Notes under the pieces: generated by a model
Databases searched by the model: none
Told to the model about the DNA's origin: nothing
The model's input: only the letters and a program-made list of their open reading frames with translations
Shown: in pieces, positions 47,336-56,374 of the stretch
Layout: each line of letters opens with the position of its first letter
Numbering within the stretch: the first letter of the stretch is position 1
Made by a program: the position numbers and the translations under genes
From: an uncultured Clostridia bacterium
GTDB lineage: Bacteria > Bacillota > Clostridia > Christensenellales > Aristaeellaceae
NCBI GenBank assembly: GCA_946414315.1
Contig: CAMKNZ010000007.1
Location: forward strand, 25,952 to 89,951
Reading direction: 5' to 3'
Length of the DNA: 64,000 nucleotides

Positions 47336-48613
47336 TCAGATTGCGCGCAAGGCCTGGTCGAGATCCTCGATCAGGTCTTCTTTGCTTTCCAGGCCGACGC
47401 TCAGCCGGACCAGGTCCGGGGAGACGCCCGCGGCAAGGAGTTCCTCGTCGCTCATCTGGCGGTGGGTGGCGCTGGCAGGATGCAGGCAGCAGCTGCGGGC
47501 GTCAGCCACGTGGGTCTCGATGGCGGCGATCTTCAGGTGCTTCATGAAGGCTTCGGCGGCCTTGCGTCCGCCCTTCACGCCGAAGGAAACCACGCCGCAG
47601 GAACCCTTGGGCAGGTACTTCTGTCCGCGCTCGTAGTACTTGTCCCCCGGCAGGCCGCAGTATTTCACCCAGGCGACCTTCTCATGGCCGGCCAGGAATT
47701 CCGCGACGGCCTGGCCGTTCTCGCAGTGGCGCTGCATGCGCACATGCAGGCTCTCCAGGCCCAGGCCCAGCAGGAACGCGTTCTGGGGGCTCTGGATGGA
47801 GCCGAAGTCGCGCATCAGCTGGGCGGTTGCCTTGGTGATGAAAGCGCCTTCCAGGCCGAAACGCTCGGTATAGGTGATCCCGTGATAGCTCTCGTCCGGC
47901 GTGGTGAGGCCCGGGAACTTTTCGGCATACCTGTTCCAGTTGAAACGGCCGCTGTCCACGATGGCGCCGCCCACGCCGCTGCCGTGGCCGTCCATGTACT
48001 TGGTGGTGGAATGGGTCACGATGTCGGCGCCCCACTCAATGGGCCGGCAGTTGATCGGCGTGGCAAAGGTATTGTCCACGATCAGCGGCACGCCGTGCCG
48101 GTGCGCGGCCTTGGCAAACATCTCGATATCCAGCACGCACAGGGCGGGGTTCGCGATGGTCTCGCCGAAGAGGGCTTTTGTATTCGGCCGGAAAGCGGCG
48201 TCCAGTTCCTGGGCGGTGCAGTCCGGGCTGACGAAGGTGAAGTCGATGCCCATCTTTTTCATCGTCACGGCGAACAGGTTGTAGGTGCCGCCGTAGATGG
48301 CGGAGCAGGCAACCACATGGTCCCCGGCGTTGGCGATGTTGAAGACGGCGTAGAAGTTGGCCGCCTGGCCGGAAGAGGTCAGCATCGCGGCGGTGCCGCC
48401 TTCCAGCTCGCAGATCCGCGCGGCCACATGGTCGTTGGTGGGGTTCTGCAGGCGGGTATAGAAATAACCGGAGGCTTCCAGGTCAAACAGCTTGCCCATA
48501 TCCTCGCTGGTGTCGTATTTGAAGGTCGTGGACTGGATGATCGGGATCTGGCGCGGTTCACCGTTCTTCGGGGTATAACCGCCCTGGACGCAGCGGGTCT
48601 CAATGCGGGACAT
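47336..48613 (-). CDS. metY: O-acetylhomoserine sulfhydrylase
   Basis: This 425-residue PLP enzyme of the Cys/Met metabolism family has the PLP-lysine motif HSTTKYMDGHGSGVGGAIVD and FYTRLQNPTNDHVAARICELEGG. It also has SSGQAANFYAVFNI, which is typical of MetY and longer than MetB or MetC. It makes homocysteine from O-acetylhomoserine and sulfide. GGAGG precedes the ATG at 48613, and an in-frame TTG further upstream is less likely. AATTC-type repeats lie just upstream of the ribosome-binding site (48625-48652). Confidence 0.93.
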   Translation of the reverse strand: MSRIETRCVQGGYTPKNGEPRQIPIIQSTTFKYDTSEDMGKLFDLEASGYFYTRLQNPTNDHVAARICELEGGTAAMLTSSGQAANFYAVFNIANAGDHVVACSAIYGGTYNLFAVTMKKMGIDFTFVSPDCTAQELDAAFRPNTKALFGETIANPALCVLDIEMFAKAAHRHGVPLIVDNTFATPINCRPIEWGADIVTHSTTKYMDGHGSGVGGAIVDSGRFNWNRYAEKFPGLTTPDESYHGITYTERFGLEGAFITKATAQLMRDFGSIQSPQNAFLLGLGLESLHVRMQRHCENGQAVAEFLAGHEKVAWVKYCGLPGDKYYERGQKYLPKGSCGVVSFGVKGGRKAAEAFMKHLKIAAIETHVADARSCCLHPASATHRQMSDEELLAAGVSPDLVRLSVGLESKEDLIEDLDQALRAI

Positions 48614-48624
48614 CTGTTTTTCCT

Positions 48625-48652
48625 CCAATTCATAATTCAGAATTCATCATTC
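48625..48652. repeat. AATTC-type AT-rich repeat upstream of metY
   Basis: The sequence CCAATTCATAATTCAG is followed by AATTCATCATTCGG. It belongs to the same repeat type as 36439 and 34951. Confidence 0.55.
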
Positions 48653-48714
48653 GGAATAGCTGCCGGAATTATCATAGCAGTTTTTGGAAGAGAAAACTGC
48701 TTTTCTTGTGTTTC

Positions 48715-48744
48715 TGGACAGGCCTCCTCCGGATATGGTATGAT
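48715..48744 (+). promoter_or_regulatory. Putative sigma-A-type promoter of the STAS-kinase gene
   Basis: TGGACA and TATGAT are separated by 18 bases, and AATAGGAAGGA precedes the start codon at 48790. Confidence 0.45.
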
Positions 48745-48789
48745 TCAGAAAAGGAAACAGTACCAATTGAATAGGAAGGATATGGCTGA

Positions 48790-49971
48790 ATGGATCATTA
48801 TACAGAGGGAAATACGCTGGTGATCGTTCCGGAAGGGAGAATGGATTCAACCCGTTCCGCGGACATGGGAGAGGAGATCCGGGAATGCGTAAGGCAGTAC
48901 CCGGGATACAGCCTGTGCCTGGACCTGGACAGGCTCGAATACATCTCCAGCTCCGGAATCCGTGTGCTGCTGGGCCTGCGGAAGGAACTGCCCGGCGGGC
49001 TGACGCTCCGGAACGCCTCCGCTGAAGTCTATGACGTGCTCGACATGACAGGGATGACGCACCTGATGACGGTCCGCAGGAAACCGCGGCCCCTCTCCGT
49101 CGACGGCTGCGAAATCATCGGCAACGGCGCCTTCGGAACGGTATACCGGCTGAACGGGGATACCGTGGTCAAGGTGTTCCGGGACGGCCGCAATTCCCTG
49201 CCGGGGATCGAAAAGGAACTGGGCAACGCAAAACAGGCGTTCATGAACGGTATCCCCACGGCGATCCCTTTTGATGTCGTCCAGGTCGGGGACCAGTACG
49301 GCATGGTGTTCGAACTGATCGACGCCCAGAACTGCAACAGCCTGGTCAAAAATGATCCCTCGGTGCTGGATGAACTGCTCCCGAAATACGCGGCGCTGCT
49401 GAAACAGCTGCACAGCCTGGAAGCACCGGACGGGCGCCTGAAGAACGTGAAGGACAGCTATCTGGGCTACCTGGAGCAGATCGCTCCCCGGCTGGATCCG
49501 CCGGTGGCGGAACGGATGCGGGAGCTGCTGGAAAAGCTGCCGGACACCAAACACATGATCCACGGGGACATGCACCTGAAGAACGTCATGGTCTCCCAGG
49601 GCGAGATGATCCTCATCGACATGGACCACCTCTCCTTCGGCAACGCCGTGTTTGACTTTGCCGGCATGTTTGCGCCCTATATCGCCTTCAACGAGGACGA
49701 CCCGGAGGACAGCCTCCGCTTCCTGGGGATCGACGATCAAACCTGCCGGAGGATCTTCTGGGGAACGCTGGAATACTACCTGCAGGACATGGACGAGGAG
49801 GCCCGGAACGCAGCGATGCTGAAGATCCAGGCCGCCGGCTGGCTGCGGTTCCTGAAGATCCTGGTCATCGAACAGGCGGACATCCGCACCGAGCTCAAAG
49901 AGCTCCAGATCCGCCACGCGGCGGAGCACCTGGCGGACCTGGTCTTCCTGATCGACAGCCTGGCCATCTGA
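48790..49971 (+). CDS. STAS domain fused to an aminoglycoside-phosphotransferase/kinase-like domain
   Basis: Residues 1-95 of this 393-residue protein form a STAS domain like anti-sigma factor antagonists (VIVPEGRMDSTRSADMGEEI, LDLDRLEYISSSGIRVLL, with the phosphorylatable Ser region ISSSG). Residues about 105-330 match APH-type kinases: GNGAFGTVYRLNGDTVVKVF, then HGDMHLKNVMVSQGEMILIDMDHLSFG with catalytic Asp and metal-binding residues. The fusion could be a self-contained signalling switch. Its partner and substrate are not known. It stands alone and ends at a strong terminator. Confidence 0.85.
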   Translation: MDHYTEGNTLVIVPEGRMDSTRSADMGEEIRECVRQYPGYSLCLDLDRLEYISSSGIRVLLGLRKELPGGLTLRNASAEVYDVLDMTGMTHLMTVRRKPRPLSVDGCEIIGNGAFGTVYRLNGDTVVKVFRDGRNSLPGIEKELGNAKQAFMNGIPTAIPFDVVQVGDQYGMVFELIDAQNCNSLVKNDPSVLDELLPKYAALLKQLHSLEAPDGRLKNVKDSYLGYLEQIAPRLDPPVAERMRELLEKLPDTKHMIHGDMHLKNVMVSQGEMILIDMDHLSFGNAVFDFAGMFAPYIAFNEDDPEDSLRFLGIDDQTCRRIFWGTLEYYLQDMDEEARNAAMLKIQAAGWLRFLKILVIEQADIRTELKELQIRHAAEHLADLVFLIDSLAI

Positions 49972-49978
49972 AACCGTT

Positions 49979-50018
49979 AAAAAACCCGGGAGCCTTTGCA
50001 CAGGCTCCCGGGTTTTTT
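49979..50018. terminator. Strong bidirectional terminator
   Basis: A long palindrome (arms AAAAAACCCGGGAGCCT / AGGCTCCCGGGTTTTTT) separates the convergent STAS-kinase and aldehyde dehydrogenase genes. Confidence 0.92.
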
Positions 50019-50019
50019 G

Positions 50020-51438
50020 TTACCGCTCAAACATCCGGAGCAGTTTCAGCTTTCTTTCCCCCGCCTTTCCGGAATAGGGATGCTCCCGCAGGGGCAGGTT
50101 GAACCGGGTCCGGCCGGTCAGCACGGTGGAGGGATGGGTAAACTCCCGGAAACCCCACTCCCCGTGATAGGCGCCCATGCCGGAATGGCCGGTGCCGTTG
50201 AAGGGCACGCCCCGGACCATCATATGGATGCAGACCTCGTTGATGCAGCCGCCGCCGTACTGCTGGGCAGCCATGACGCGGTCTGCCCATTTCTTATCGG
50301 ATGTAAAGATATACATGCTCAGCGGATGCTCCCGCTCCGCGATGAGCTTCATGACGCTGTCGATCTCCGCGTCTTTGTAGGGAACGACAGGCAGCAGCGG
50401 GCAGAACAGCTCGTGCTGCACGATGTCCTCGTCAAACCGGACGGGATAAATCACCGTCGGGACGAAGCGCCGGGCCTCCCGGTCCCCGGTGCCGCCGAAG
50501 ATCACCCGGTCTTTGTATTCCGCGGTCAGCCGTTCGCACTTGTCGAAGGCCTTTTCGGTGATCAGCTTCGGATATTCCGGATTCTGTTCCGGTTTTTCGC
50601 CGATCTGGCGGACGAACTCCGCCTTCAGGGCCTCGTTGAACGGCTCCGCGACCTCCTCCGCCACGGCGACCTGGTTGATGTTGATGCAGACCTGCCCGGC
50701 GTTGCAAAGCTTGAAGAAAGCGATCTTCCGGGCGGCGTCCCGGATATCCGCGTCCTTCCGGACCACGCACCAGTTGCCGGTCTCCCCGCCCAGCTCCAGC
50801 GCCACGGAGGTCAGGTGGCGGGAGGCCTGCTCCAGCACATGCTTCGCCACGGCCGGGGAACCGGTATAGAAGATCTTGTCGAACCGCTCCGCCAGGCACA
50901 TATCCGCCACGTCGTGGCCGCCGTCGATCAGGGTCACGTAGTGTCCAGGGAAGGTCTCTTCGATCAGCTGCTTCAGCGCCCTCGTGCAGGCTTCCGACTT
51001 GGAGCTGGTCTTGATCACGGCCGTGTTCCCGCCGGCGATGCTGGCCGCCAGCACGCCCAGGGTCAGCAGGATCGGGAAATTGAAGGGGCTGATGATCAGC
51101 GATACGCCGTAGGGCAGCTTGTACACCGTGGTCTTCGTGCTCGGGAAGCACATGAGCCCGCTGAAATGCCTTTCCGGCCTCGCCCATTTTTTCAGTCCCC
51201 GGATGATCTCGTTGGTCTCCGCGATGACCGGGCCGATGTCGCAGAGGAAGGCCTCGGTCCTGCTCCGGCCCAGGTCCTCGTGCAGGGCGTCGCAGAGCAG
51301 GTCCTCCCGGTCCAGGACGGCCTGCCTGAGTTTTTTCAGCTGGGCGGTCCGCCAGGCGGTGTCCAGGGTTTCCCCGCTGCGGAAATATGCCCGCTGGGCC
51401 TCAACGATGCCATGGATTGTTTCCTGCGTATAGCTCAT
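50020..51438 (-). CDS. Aldehyde dehydrogenase
   Basis: This 472-residue ALDH-superfamily enzyme has the NAD(P)-binding region (ISPFNFPILLTLGVLAASIAGGN), FYTGSPAVAKHVLEQASR, the ELGGE motif with the general-base Glu, and NAGQVCININQV with the catalytic Cys. It resembles ALDH3-type enzymes in overall pattern and lacks a signal peptide. The ATG at 51438 was preferred over an upstream start because AAAGGAAAGC precedes it. The substrate is not predictable. Confidence 0.9.
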   Translation of the reverse strand: MSYTQETIHGIVEAQRAYFRSGETLDTAWRTAQLKKLRQAVLDREDLLCDALHEDLGRSRTEAFLCDIGPVIAETNEIIRGLKKWARPERHFSGLMCFPSTKTTVYKLPYGVSLIISPFNFPILLTLGVLAASIAGGNTAVIKTSSKSEACTRALKQLIEETFPGHYVTLIDGGHDVADMCLAERFDKIFYTGSPAVAKHVLEQASRHLTSVALELGGETGNWCVVRKDADIRDAARKIAFFKLCNAGQVCININQVAVAEEVAEPFNEALKAEFVRQIGEKPEQNPEYPKLITEKAFDKCERLTAEYKDRVIFGGTGDREARRFVPTVIYPVRFDEDIVQHELFCPLLPVVPYKDAEIDSVMKLIAEREHPLSMYIFTSDKKWADRVMAAQQYGGGCINEVCIHMMVRGVPFNGTGHSGMGAYHGEWGFREFTHPSTVLTGRTRFNLPLREHPYSGKAGERKLKLLRMFER

Positions 51439-51464
51439 GCTTTCCTTTCCCCCTGTTTCCAGCA

Positions 51465-51492
51465 AAGGCCCTGCAGTCGCCTGCAGGGCCTT
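51465..51492 (-). terminator. Terminator between the SH3b and aldehyde dehydrogenase genes
   Basis: Arms AAGGCCCTGCAG and CTGCAGGGCCTT form a perfect 12-bp stem with a 4-base loop. The T tract on the minus strand is short. Confidence 0.6.
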
Positions 51493-51510
51493 GTTCCGTT
51501 GGGTTTGCGC

Positions 51511-52629
51511 TCAGCCGTCCGACTTGCCGTCGGGAATGTTGAAGTCCACGTCGGTCAGGAAGTCGATGCACATTTTGACCTGTTCGTCGGTCAGCTTCTG
51601 GTCCGCCACCTTGGGGTTGGGCGTCATGTTGAACTCGATGAAGTATCCCCTGTAGATGGCCAGGATATCCACGAAGTCCGTATCGGATCCCACTTCGCGG
51701 GCGATCAGCAGCTTGGTGCCGTGGCCGGTCTCGCTGTAGGAGATCTCGACGTCGTTCATATCGCTGAAGCTCTCTTCCAGGATCTTCAGGTCATCCGCGC
51801 TCAGGTCGTTCATCCGCTCCACGTCGCTGTAGGTATCGTCGTAGGCGATCGACAGGTACATCTCGGGCTTGGTGATGTCGTCGGACAGCACGGAAGCGAC
51901 GATCTTTTCTCCCCGGGTATTGACCACCTGGAGCTTGTAGCCTTCCGGCAGGCGGCAGGTCAGGTCGAACTCGCCGTTGACGCTCAGGCTGCCGAGTTTT
52001 TCCGTTCCGTCGCCGGTTTCGGTGGCGATCGTTTTATCGGACTTGATGGCATAGGATTTGCTGAGGTAGCCTTCCCTGCCCGTATCCGGATCCAGGGCCT
52101 TAAACCAGCCGTCGGTTTCCGCGACGACGAGCAGTTCCTGCCCGCCGGCAAAGGTGCGGATCCTGGTGGTCGTCTTGGAGGGGCCGGTGCGGAAGTTCAC
52201 CCAGCCGGAGGTACGGGTGGGCTGCGTAATAATGTAGTAGGGATCCACCGTTCTCTCGGATTTCTGTTCTTTCTTGAGCTTTTCCTGCTCCGCCTTCTGT
52301 TCCTGCTCCGCGGGATCAGGCGTGGGCTTCGGGCCGGGCTTTGTGTTCGACAGGAACTGGGTCATGATGTAGGCGTCGCCGTAGCTTCCCCACACCAGGC
52401 GGGACCAGCCGTCATTTCCGGCGTAGGACCAGTCCACCAGCACCGTTTCGCCGTAGTCAACCGTCCTGAGGATTTCGGCGGACTTGCTGGGGCCGGCGCG
52501 GACGTGGACCCCCTTGCCGTTCTTCGAAACCACGTACATCTCGCTGCACTGCGCGGAGGCAGTCGTAACGAAGGTCATCGTCGTCAGGATGAGAATGAGG
52601 GCGAGCAGCATTGAAATGAGTTTTTTCAT
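51511..52629 (-). CDS. Secreted protein with two SH3b domains and a C-terminal domain
   Basis: This 372-residue protein has a signal peptide (MKKLISMLLALILILTTMTFVTTASAQ). Two SH3b domains follow, at about 30-92 (GVHVRAGPSKSAEILRTVDYGE) and 140-205 (GWVNFRTGPSKTTTRIRTFAGG ... GYLSKSYA). A strand-rich C-terminal domain follows (about 215-370: PEGYKLQVVNTRGEKIVASVLSD ... FIEFNMTPNPKV). A charged Lys/Glu linker separates the SH3b domains. It may bind the cell wall. Confidence 0.85.
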   Translation of the reverse strand: MKKLISMLLALILILTTMTFVTTASAQCSEMYVVSKNGKGVHVRAGPSKSAEILRTVDYGETVLVDWSYAGNDGWSRLVWGSYGDAYIMTQFLSNTKPGPKPTPDPAEQEQKAEQEKLKKEQKSERTVDPYYIITQPTRTSGWVNFRTGPSKTTTRIRTFAGGQELLVVAETDGWFKALDPDTGREGYLSKSYAIKSDKTIATETGDGTEKLGSLSVNGEFDLTCRLPEGYKLQVVNTRGEKIVASVLSDDITKPEMYLSIAYDDTYSDVERMNDLSADDLKILEESFSDMNDVEISYSETGHGTKLLIAREVGSDTDFVDILAIYRGYFIEFNMTPNPKVADQKLTDEQVKMCIDFLTDVDFNIPDGKSDG

Positions 52630-52701
52630 TGCGGCAGTTACCTTCCTTTCAGTTGTCGGTTTGTTGATGTAATTATACAGGAAACCGAAGGGAAATGCAA
52701 A

Positions 52702-54573
52702 TCAGTACAGGCTGTGGATAAATTCGATCAGCGCTTCCCGGTCATAATAGCGTTCAAAGGAGCTGATCACGTAGTCCGGCTCCACGCCCCGGTCGATGTC
52801 GTAATAGGCACCGTTCTTCATGAAGGAGAGGCGGGTGGGCCCGGAGATTGCGTAGGAAGTGCCCCAGGCCGTGGCCATGGGCCAGACGGTGCAGCTTCCG
52901 CCGCCCGAGACGCTGCCCAGCAGCTTCACGCGGCCGTCCGCCTTGAACGCCCAGGGAACCAGGTTGCCGCAGGAGAAGGACACGGGCGAGATGAGGCAGT
53001 AGAGGTTCAGCCCCCGGCCGGCCAGGGTATCCTGTTCGTCAAAGACCCGGTCCAGGTTGACGTCCGCCCGGAACTCCGCGGTGGATTCCCCGCCGCCGAA
53101 GGTATCCTTCAGGGACAGCCGGGCGTCTCCCAGGAACCAGCTTACCAGCGCCACGGCGGCCGGCGCGGCGCCGCCGGTGTTGGCGCTCAGGTCCAGCACC
53201 ACATTTTTGATCGGGCTGCCTTCCCGGGTGATCTGCCGGTGGGCCTTCGTGATCATTCCGAAGGTGTCGGTGCTCGGTTTTCCCGCCTCGTCCGCCGCGT
53301 AGTGGTCTTCAGCGAAATACATGAAGGCGTCCATGGTGATAAAGGCCGTATCGCCGATCTCACTGTATCCCTGTTCGGTTCCCGGACGGTTCCCGCGGAT
53401 TTCCCACAGGCTCTCCCGCAGCTGTTTTCCGGAGGCAACGGAATAACCGCTCTCTGCCTCTTCGCTGCCCGGTTCGGAGAGATAGGACCTGCTGTAGTAA
53501 GCGGAATGTCCGTCGTCCAGCCAGTATTTGACCAGACGGCGCACCGCCTCGTCCGCCGCCGCCGGGTCCGCGCTCATCAGATCGGTCAGCAGGCCGATAT
53601 CGGCAAAATAGGTCATGAAACTGTCAATATCGTGGGAATCCTTCAGGCCGTACAGACTGTCCAGTTCCAGGCACAGCTCGTGCAGGCCGTAATCCGACAG
53701 GGCCAGGCTGCGCTCGCCTTTCGGCCCGTCGAAATAAACGGAGACGATGGTCTTTGGCACTGACGCCGCCACCATGGCCATGATCTCCTCCTGGGAGAGG
53801 CCTTTCGCTGCCATCTCCTCGATCTCGTCCTGCATGGACATCATGGTGGCGAACAGATCGAAATTGTCCGACATCGCCTGGGGCGAATGGAGGATGATGC
53901 AGTTCTGGTTAAAATACAGGCTCAGCGAATCAGGCGCCAGGAAGAAGGTTGCCAGCGTCTGCATCGGAACCAGGTACAGGCCGTCCCGGTCCAGCATGGG
54001 AACGCCGTATCCCTTCAGGTCCAGGGTGATCACGCGGCTGTGGCGTTCCCGGCTGCCGGTCACGGACAGGAGATTGGGCCGGCCCTCGCTGTCCTGCGTC
54101 GGGAAATTGTTCAGCAGGTTGAGATACAGCTCTCCCTCGCCCTGGCGGAAAGCGTAATAATCCCCCCAGGTGATCGTCCCGCCTTCGAAGTCGAACAGGA
54201 CCACGCTGTCATTTTCCCGCCTGAACATCACGGTCCGTTTTTCCGGGTCCGGGATCACGGTGATGGCATAATTCTGATAATTGTTCCGGTTGGAGCATAT
54301 GAAATTCATCAGGCCCGCCAGGTCGTTCAGTTCCATCCAGGGCAGGTCCTGCACGCCGTCCACAAAATAAAGGGGCATTTCCTCCGGCATCTCGTTCTCC
54401 AGGGAACCTGCGTACATCGGATAGGTTTTCCTTTCGATCTGATGCGCCTGGCCGTCCTGCCACAGGGAGGGAAGCGTCATGGACGCGTCCGCCTCCGCGG
54501 GCGCGGTTTCCTCCGCCAGGGCGCAGGCGCAGCACAGGCACAGGGCCAGCAGCAATGCAAGCAGTCGTTTCAT
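52702..54573 (-). CDS. Exported S41 (C-terminal processing) peptidase-like protein
   Basis: This 623-residue protein has a signal peptide (MKRLLALLLALCLCCACALAEE). The C-terminal third has the S41 pattern: NVVLDLSANTGGAAPAAVALVSWFLG, the nucleophile-type region SPVSFSCGNLVPWAFK, and LLGSVSGGGSC. The N-terminal region contains strand-rich segments of unknown role. S41 enzymes cleave extracytoplasmic proteins. Whether the catalytic Ser/Lys pair is complete here cannot be verified by eye. It lies 27 bases after the hflX gene. Confidence 0.75.
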   Translation of the reverse strand: MKRLLALLLALCLCCACALAEETAPAEADASMTLPSLWQDGQAHQIERKTYPMYAGSLENEMPEEMPLYFVDGVQDLPWMELNDLAGLMNFICSNRNNYQNYAITVIPDPEKRTVMFRRENDSVVLFDFEGGTITWGDYYAFRQGEGELYLNLLNNFPTQDSEGRPNLLSVTGSRERHSRVITLDLKGYGVPMLDRDGLYLVPMQTLATFFLAPDSLSLYFNQNCIILHSPQAMSDNFDLFATMMSMQDEIEEMAAKGLSQEEIMAMVAASVPKTIVSVYFDGPKGERSLALSDYGLHELCLELDSLYGLKDSHDIDSFMTYFADIGLLTDLMSADPAAADEAVRRLVKYWLDDGHSAYYSRSYLSEPGSEEAESGYSVASGKQLRESLWEIRGNRPGTEQGYSEIGDTAFITMDAFMYFAEDHYAADEAGKPSTDTFGMITKAHRQITREGSPIKNVVLDLSANTGGAAPAAVALVSWFLGDARLSLKDTFGGGESTAEFRADVNLDRVFDEQDTLAGRGLNLYCLISPVSFSCGNLVPWAFKADGRVKLLGSVSGGGSCTVWPMATAWGTSYAISGPTRLSFMKNGAYYDIDRGVEPDYVISSFERYYDREALIEFIHSLY

Positions 54574-54600
54574 GGTATTCTTCCTTTCTTTTCCGGTCTT

Positions 54601-56367
54601 TTATTCGTGAACGACGATCTCTGTTCCGTATTTTTTGATCAGCCTCTCCGCGTCTTCCGAGGCAATCATCAGGGTCAGCTCGGTACCGGTGTCGGTATGG
54701 TTTTCCGCGAGCACCCGGCCCAGCGGGCGGATCTCCGACAGCAGCCCGTAGCGGCTGAAGGGGATCCGGAAGGTGACCGGTTTGTGGGACGCCTGCAGGG
54801 CTTCGGCGATCTTCTGTTTCAGGTCCTCCAGGCCTTCCCCGGTCTTCGCGCTGATCAGGACCGCGCCGGGGAACACCGGATCAGGGTCGCCCTCGTCGCA
54901 TTTGTTGATGACCTCGATGCGCTTCTGCTCCGTGGCCCCCAGCTCGGCAAGCACCTCCTCCACGGTGTCGTGCTGACTGAACATCTCTTTGCTGGAACCG
55001 TCGGACACGATCACCAGCACGTCCGCCAGCACCGCCTCCTCCAGCGTGGAGCGGAAGGCGCTGACCAGCGTGTGGGGCAGCTTGCGGATGAAGCCGACGG
55101 TATCCGTCAGCAGGTATTCCGTGTTCTCCGGCGTCACCATGCGGCGGGACACCGCGTCCAGCGTGGCGAAGAGCTGGTCCTGCACATAGACGTCGGACCC
55201 GGTCAGGGCGTTGAGCAGGGTGCTCTTGCCGGCGTTGGTGTAGCCCACCAGCGCCACCACGGGGACCTCGTTGCGCTCCCGGTTCTTCCGGCGGATGCTC
55301 CGCTGTTTTTCCAGCTCGTCCAGCCGCCGCCTCAGCTCCGTCATCCGCTCCCGGATGCGGCGCCGGTTCATTTCCAGCTTGCTCTCGCCGGGGCCCCTTG
55401 TGCCGATGCCGCCGGCCAGCCGGCTGAGCACCAGGCCCTGGCCGATCAGCCGCGCGCTGCGGTACTGCAGCTGGGCCAGTTCCACCTGCAGCTTGCCCTC
55501 CGCGCTGGAAGCGCGGCCGGCAAAGATATCCAGGATCAGGGCGGTGCGGTCGATGACCTTCACCCGGAGGACCTCCTCCAGGTTCCGGACCTGCACGCCC
55601 GTCAGTTCTTCGTCAAAGATGCACAGGTCCGCTTCCAGCGCCTGGCATTCCCGGGCCAGTTCCTCCGCCCGGCCCTTGCCGATATACATGGCGGTGTCCG
55701 GCTTGTCCCGGTGCTGCAGGAAAGAGCCCACGACCTCCGCCCCGGCGGTCTCCGCCAGGCGGGCCAGTTCTTCCAGGCTTTCCTCGCTCTCGATGCCCAT
55801 GAGCACGGCCTTCTCCCGGCCGTCCTTCATCTCCGCGGTCTCCTCCCGGCCCACCAGCCGGTCGCTCTCCTCGATCTGGGCGAGCCATTCCGCCTCCGGC
55901 AGCTTATACCACCGCGCCGGGGGAGTGATCAGCAGCTCCGTGTTCTCCACGAGGAAGGCGGTCTGGACCGATACCGGCTCCCCGTCCTTCACGCCCACCG
56001 CCGTCATGGCGTCGTAGCGGAAGATCTTCAGGGCGCTCAGGTCCACGTCGCTCAGGCGGCCGTCGCCGTCCGGATGGGTATGCACGCATCGCACGCAGCT
56101 GAGCCGGTTCGCGTTCCGCCGCAGGCGGAAATCCGTCAGTTCCACGTCGCAGTCCGTTCCCACGGCCACGTTCACGATCTCCCCGTCCCGGGTGATATAG
56201 ACCGCGATCTCCCGGTTCAGGGCGCAGGAAACCTCCGCGAGCATCTTCATCAGCTCGCGGGGGAGGAATTCCCCTTCTTCCAGCTCATAGCTGTAGAGGC
56301 TGTCCAGCCGCGCGAGCACCGCGTCGCGGACGCCGTCGATATTTCCCTGTACGTTATGTTTGATCAT
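54601..56367 (-). CDS. hflX: Ribosome-associated GTPase HflX with a long N-terminal extension
   Basis: This 588-residue protein has the HflX domain and G domain: [20 protein letters not shown] (G1), [17 protein letters not shown] (G3) and INKCD (G4). The first 200 residues are an extension that contains H96-T-H98-P-x6-S106-x2-D109, which fits the JAMM metalloprotease signature HxHx7Sx2D. HflX splits or rescues stalled ribosomes. Whether the extension is active as a metalloprotease is unknown. The start is seven bases after the upstream PMI-fusion gene. Confidence 0.92.
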   Translation of the reverse strand: MIKHNVQGNIDGVRDAVLARLDSLYSYELEEGEFLPRELMKMLAEVSCALNREIAVYITRDGEIVNVAVGTDCDVELTDFRLRRNANRLSCVRCVHTHPDGDGRLSDVDLSALKIFRYDAMTAVGVKDGEPVSVQTAFLVENTELLITPPARWYKLPEAEWLAQIEESDRLVGREETAEMKDGREKAVLMGIESEESLEELARLAETAGAEVVGSFLQHRDKPDTAMYIGKGRAEELARECQALEADLCIFDEELTGVQVRNLEEVLRVKVIDRTALILDIFAGRASSAEGKLQVELAQLQYRSARLIGQGLVLSRLAGGIGTRGPGESKLEMNRRRIRERMTELRRRLDELEKQRSIRRKNRERNEVPVVALVGYTNAGKSTLLNALTGSDVYVQDQLFATLDAVSRRMVTPENTEYLLTDTVGFIRKLPHTLVSAFRSTLEEAVLADVLVIVSDGSSKEMFSQHDTVEEVLAELGATEQKRIEVINKCDEGDPDPVFPGAVLISAKTGEGLEDLKQKIAEALQASHKPVTFRIPFSRYGLLSEIRPLGRVLAENHTDTGTELTLMIASEDAERLIKKYGTEIVVHE

Positions 56368-56374
56368 AAATACC

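Noticed and set aside
49996..52614. 872-codon open frame on the plus strand opposite the aldehyde dehydrogenase and SH3b genes
   Set aside because: It is an antisense shadow in GC-rich DNA with low-complexity Gly/Arg/His-rich sequence. The opposite strand has clear domains and ribosome-binding sites.
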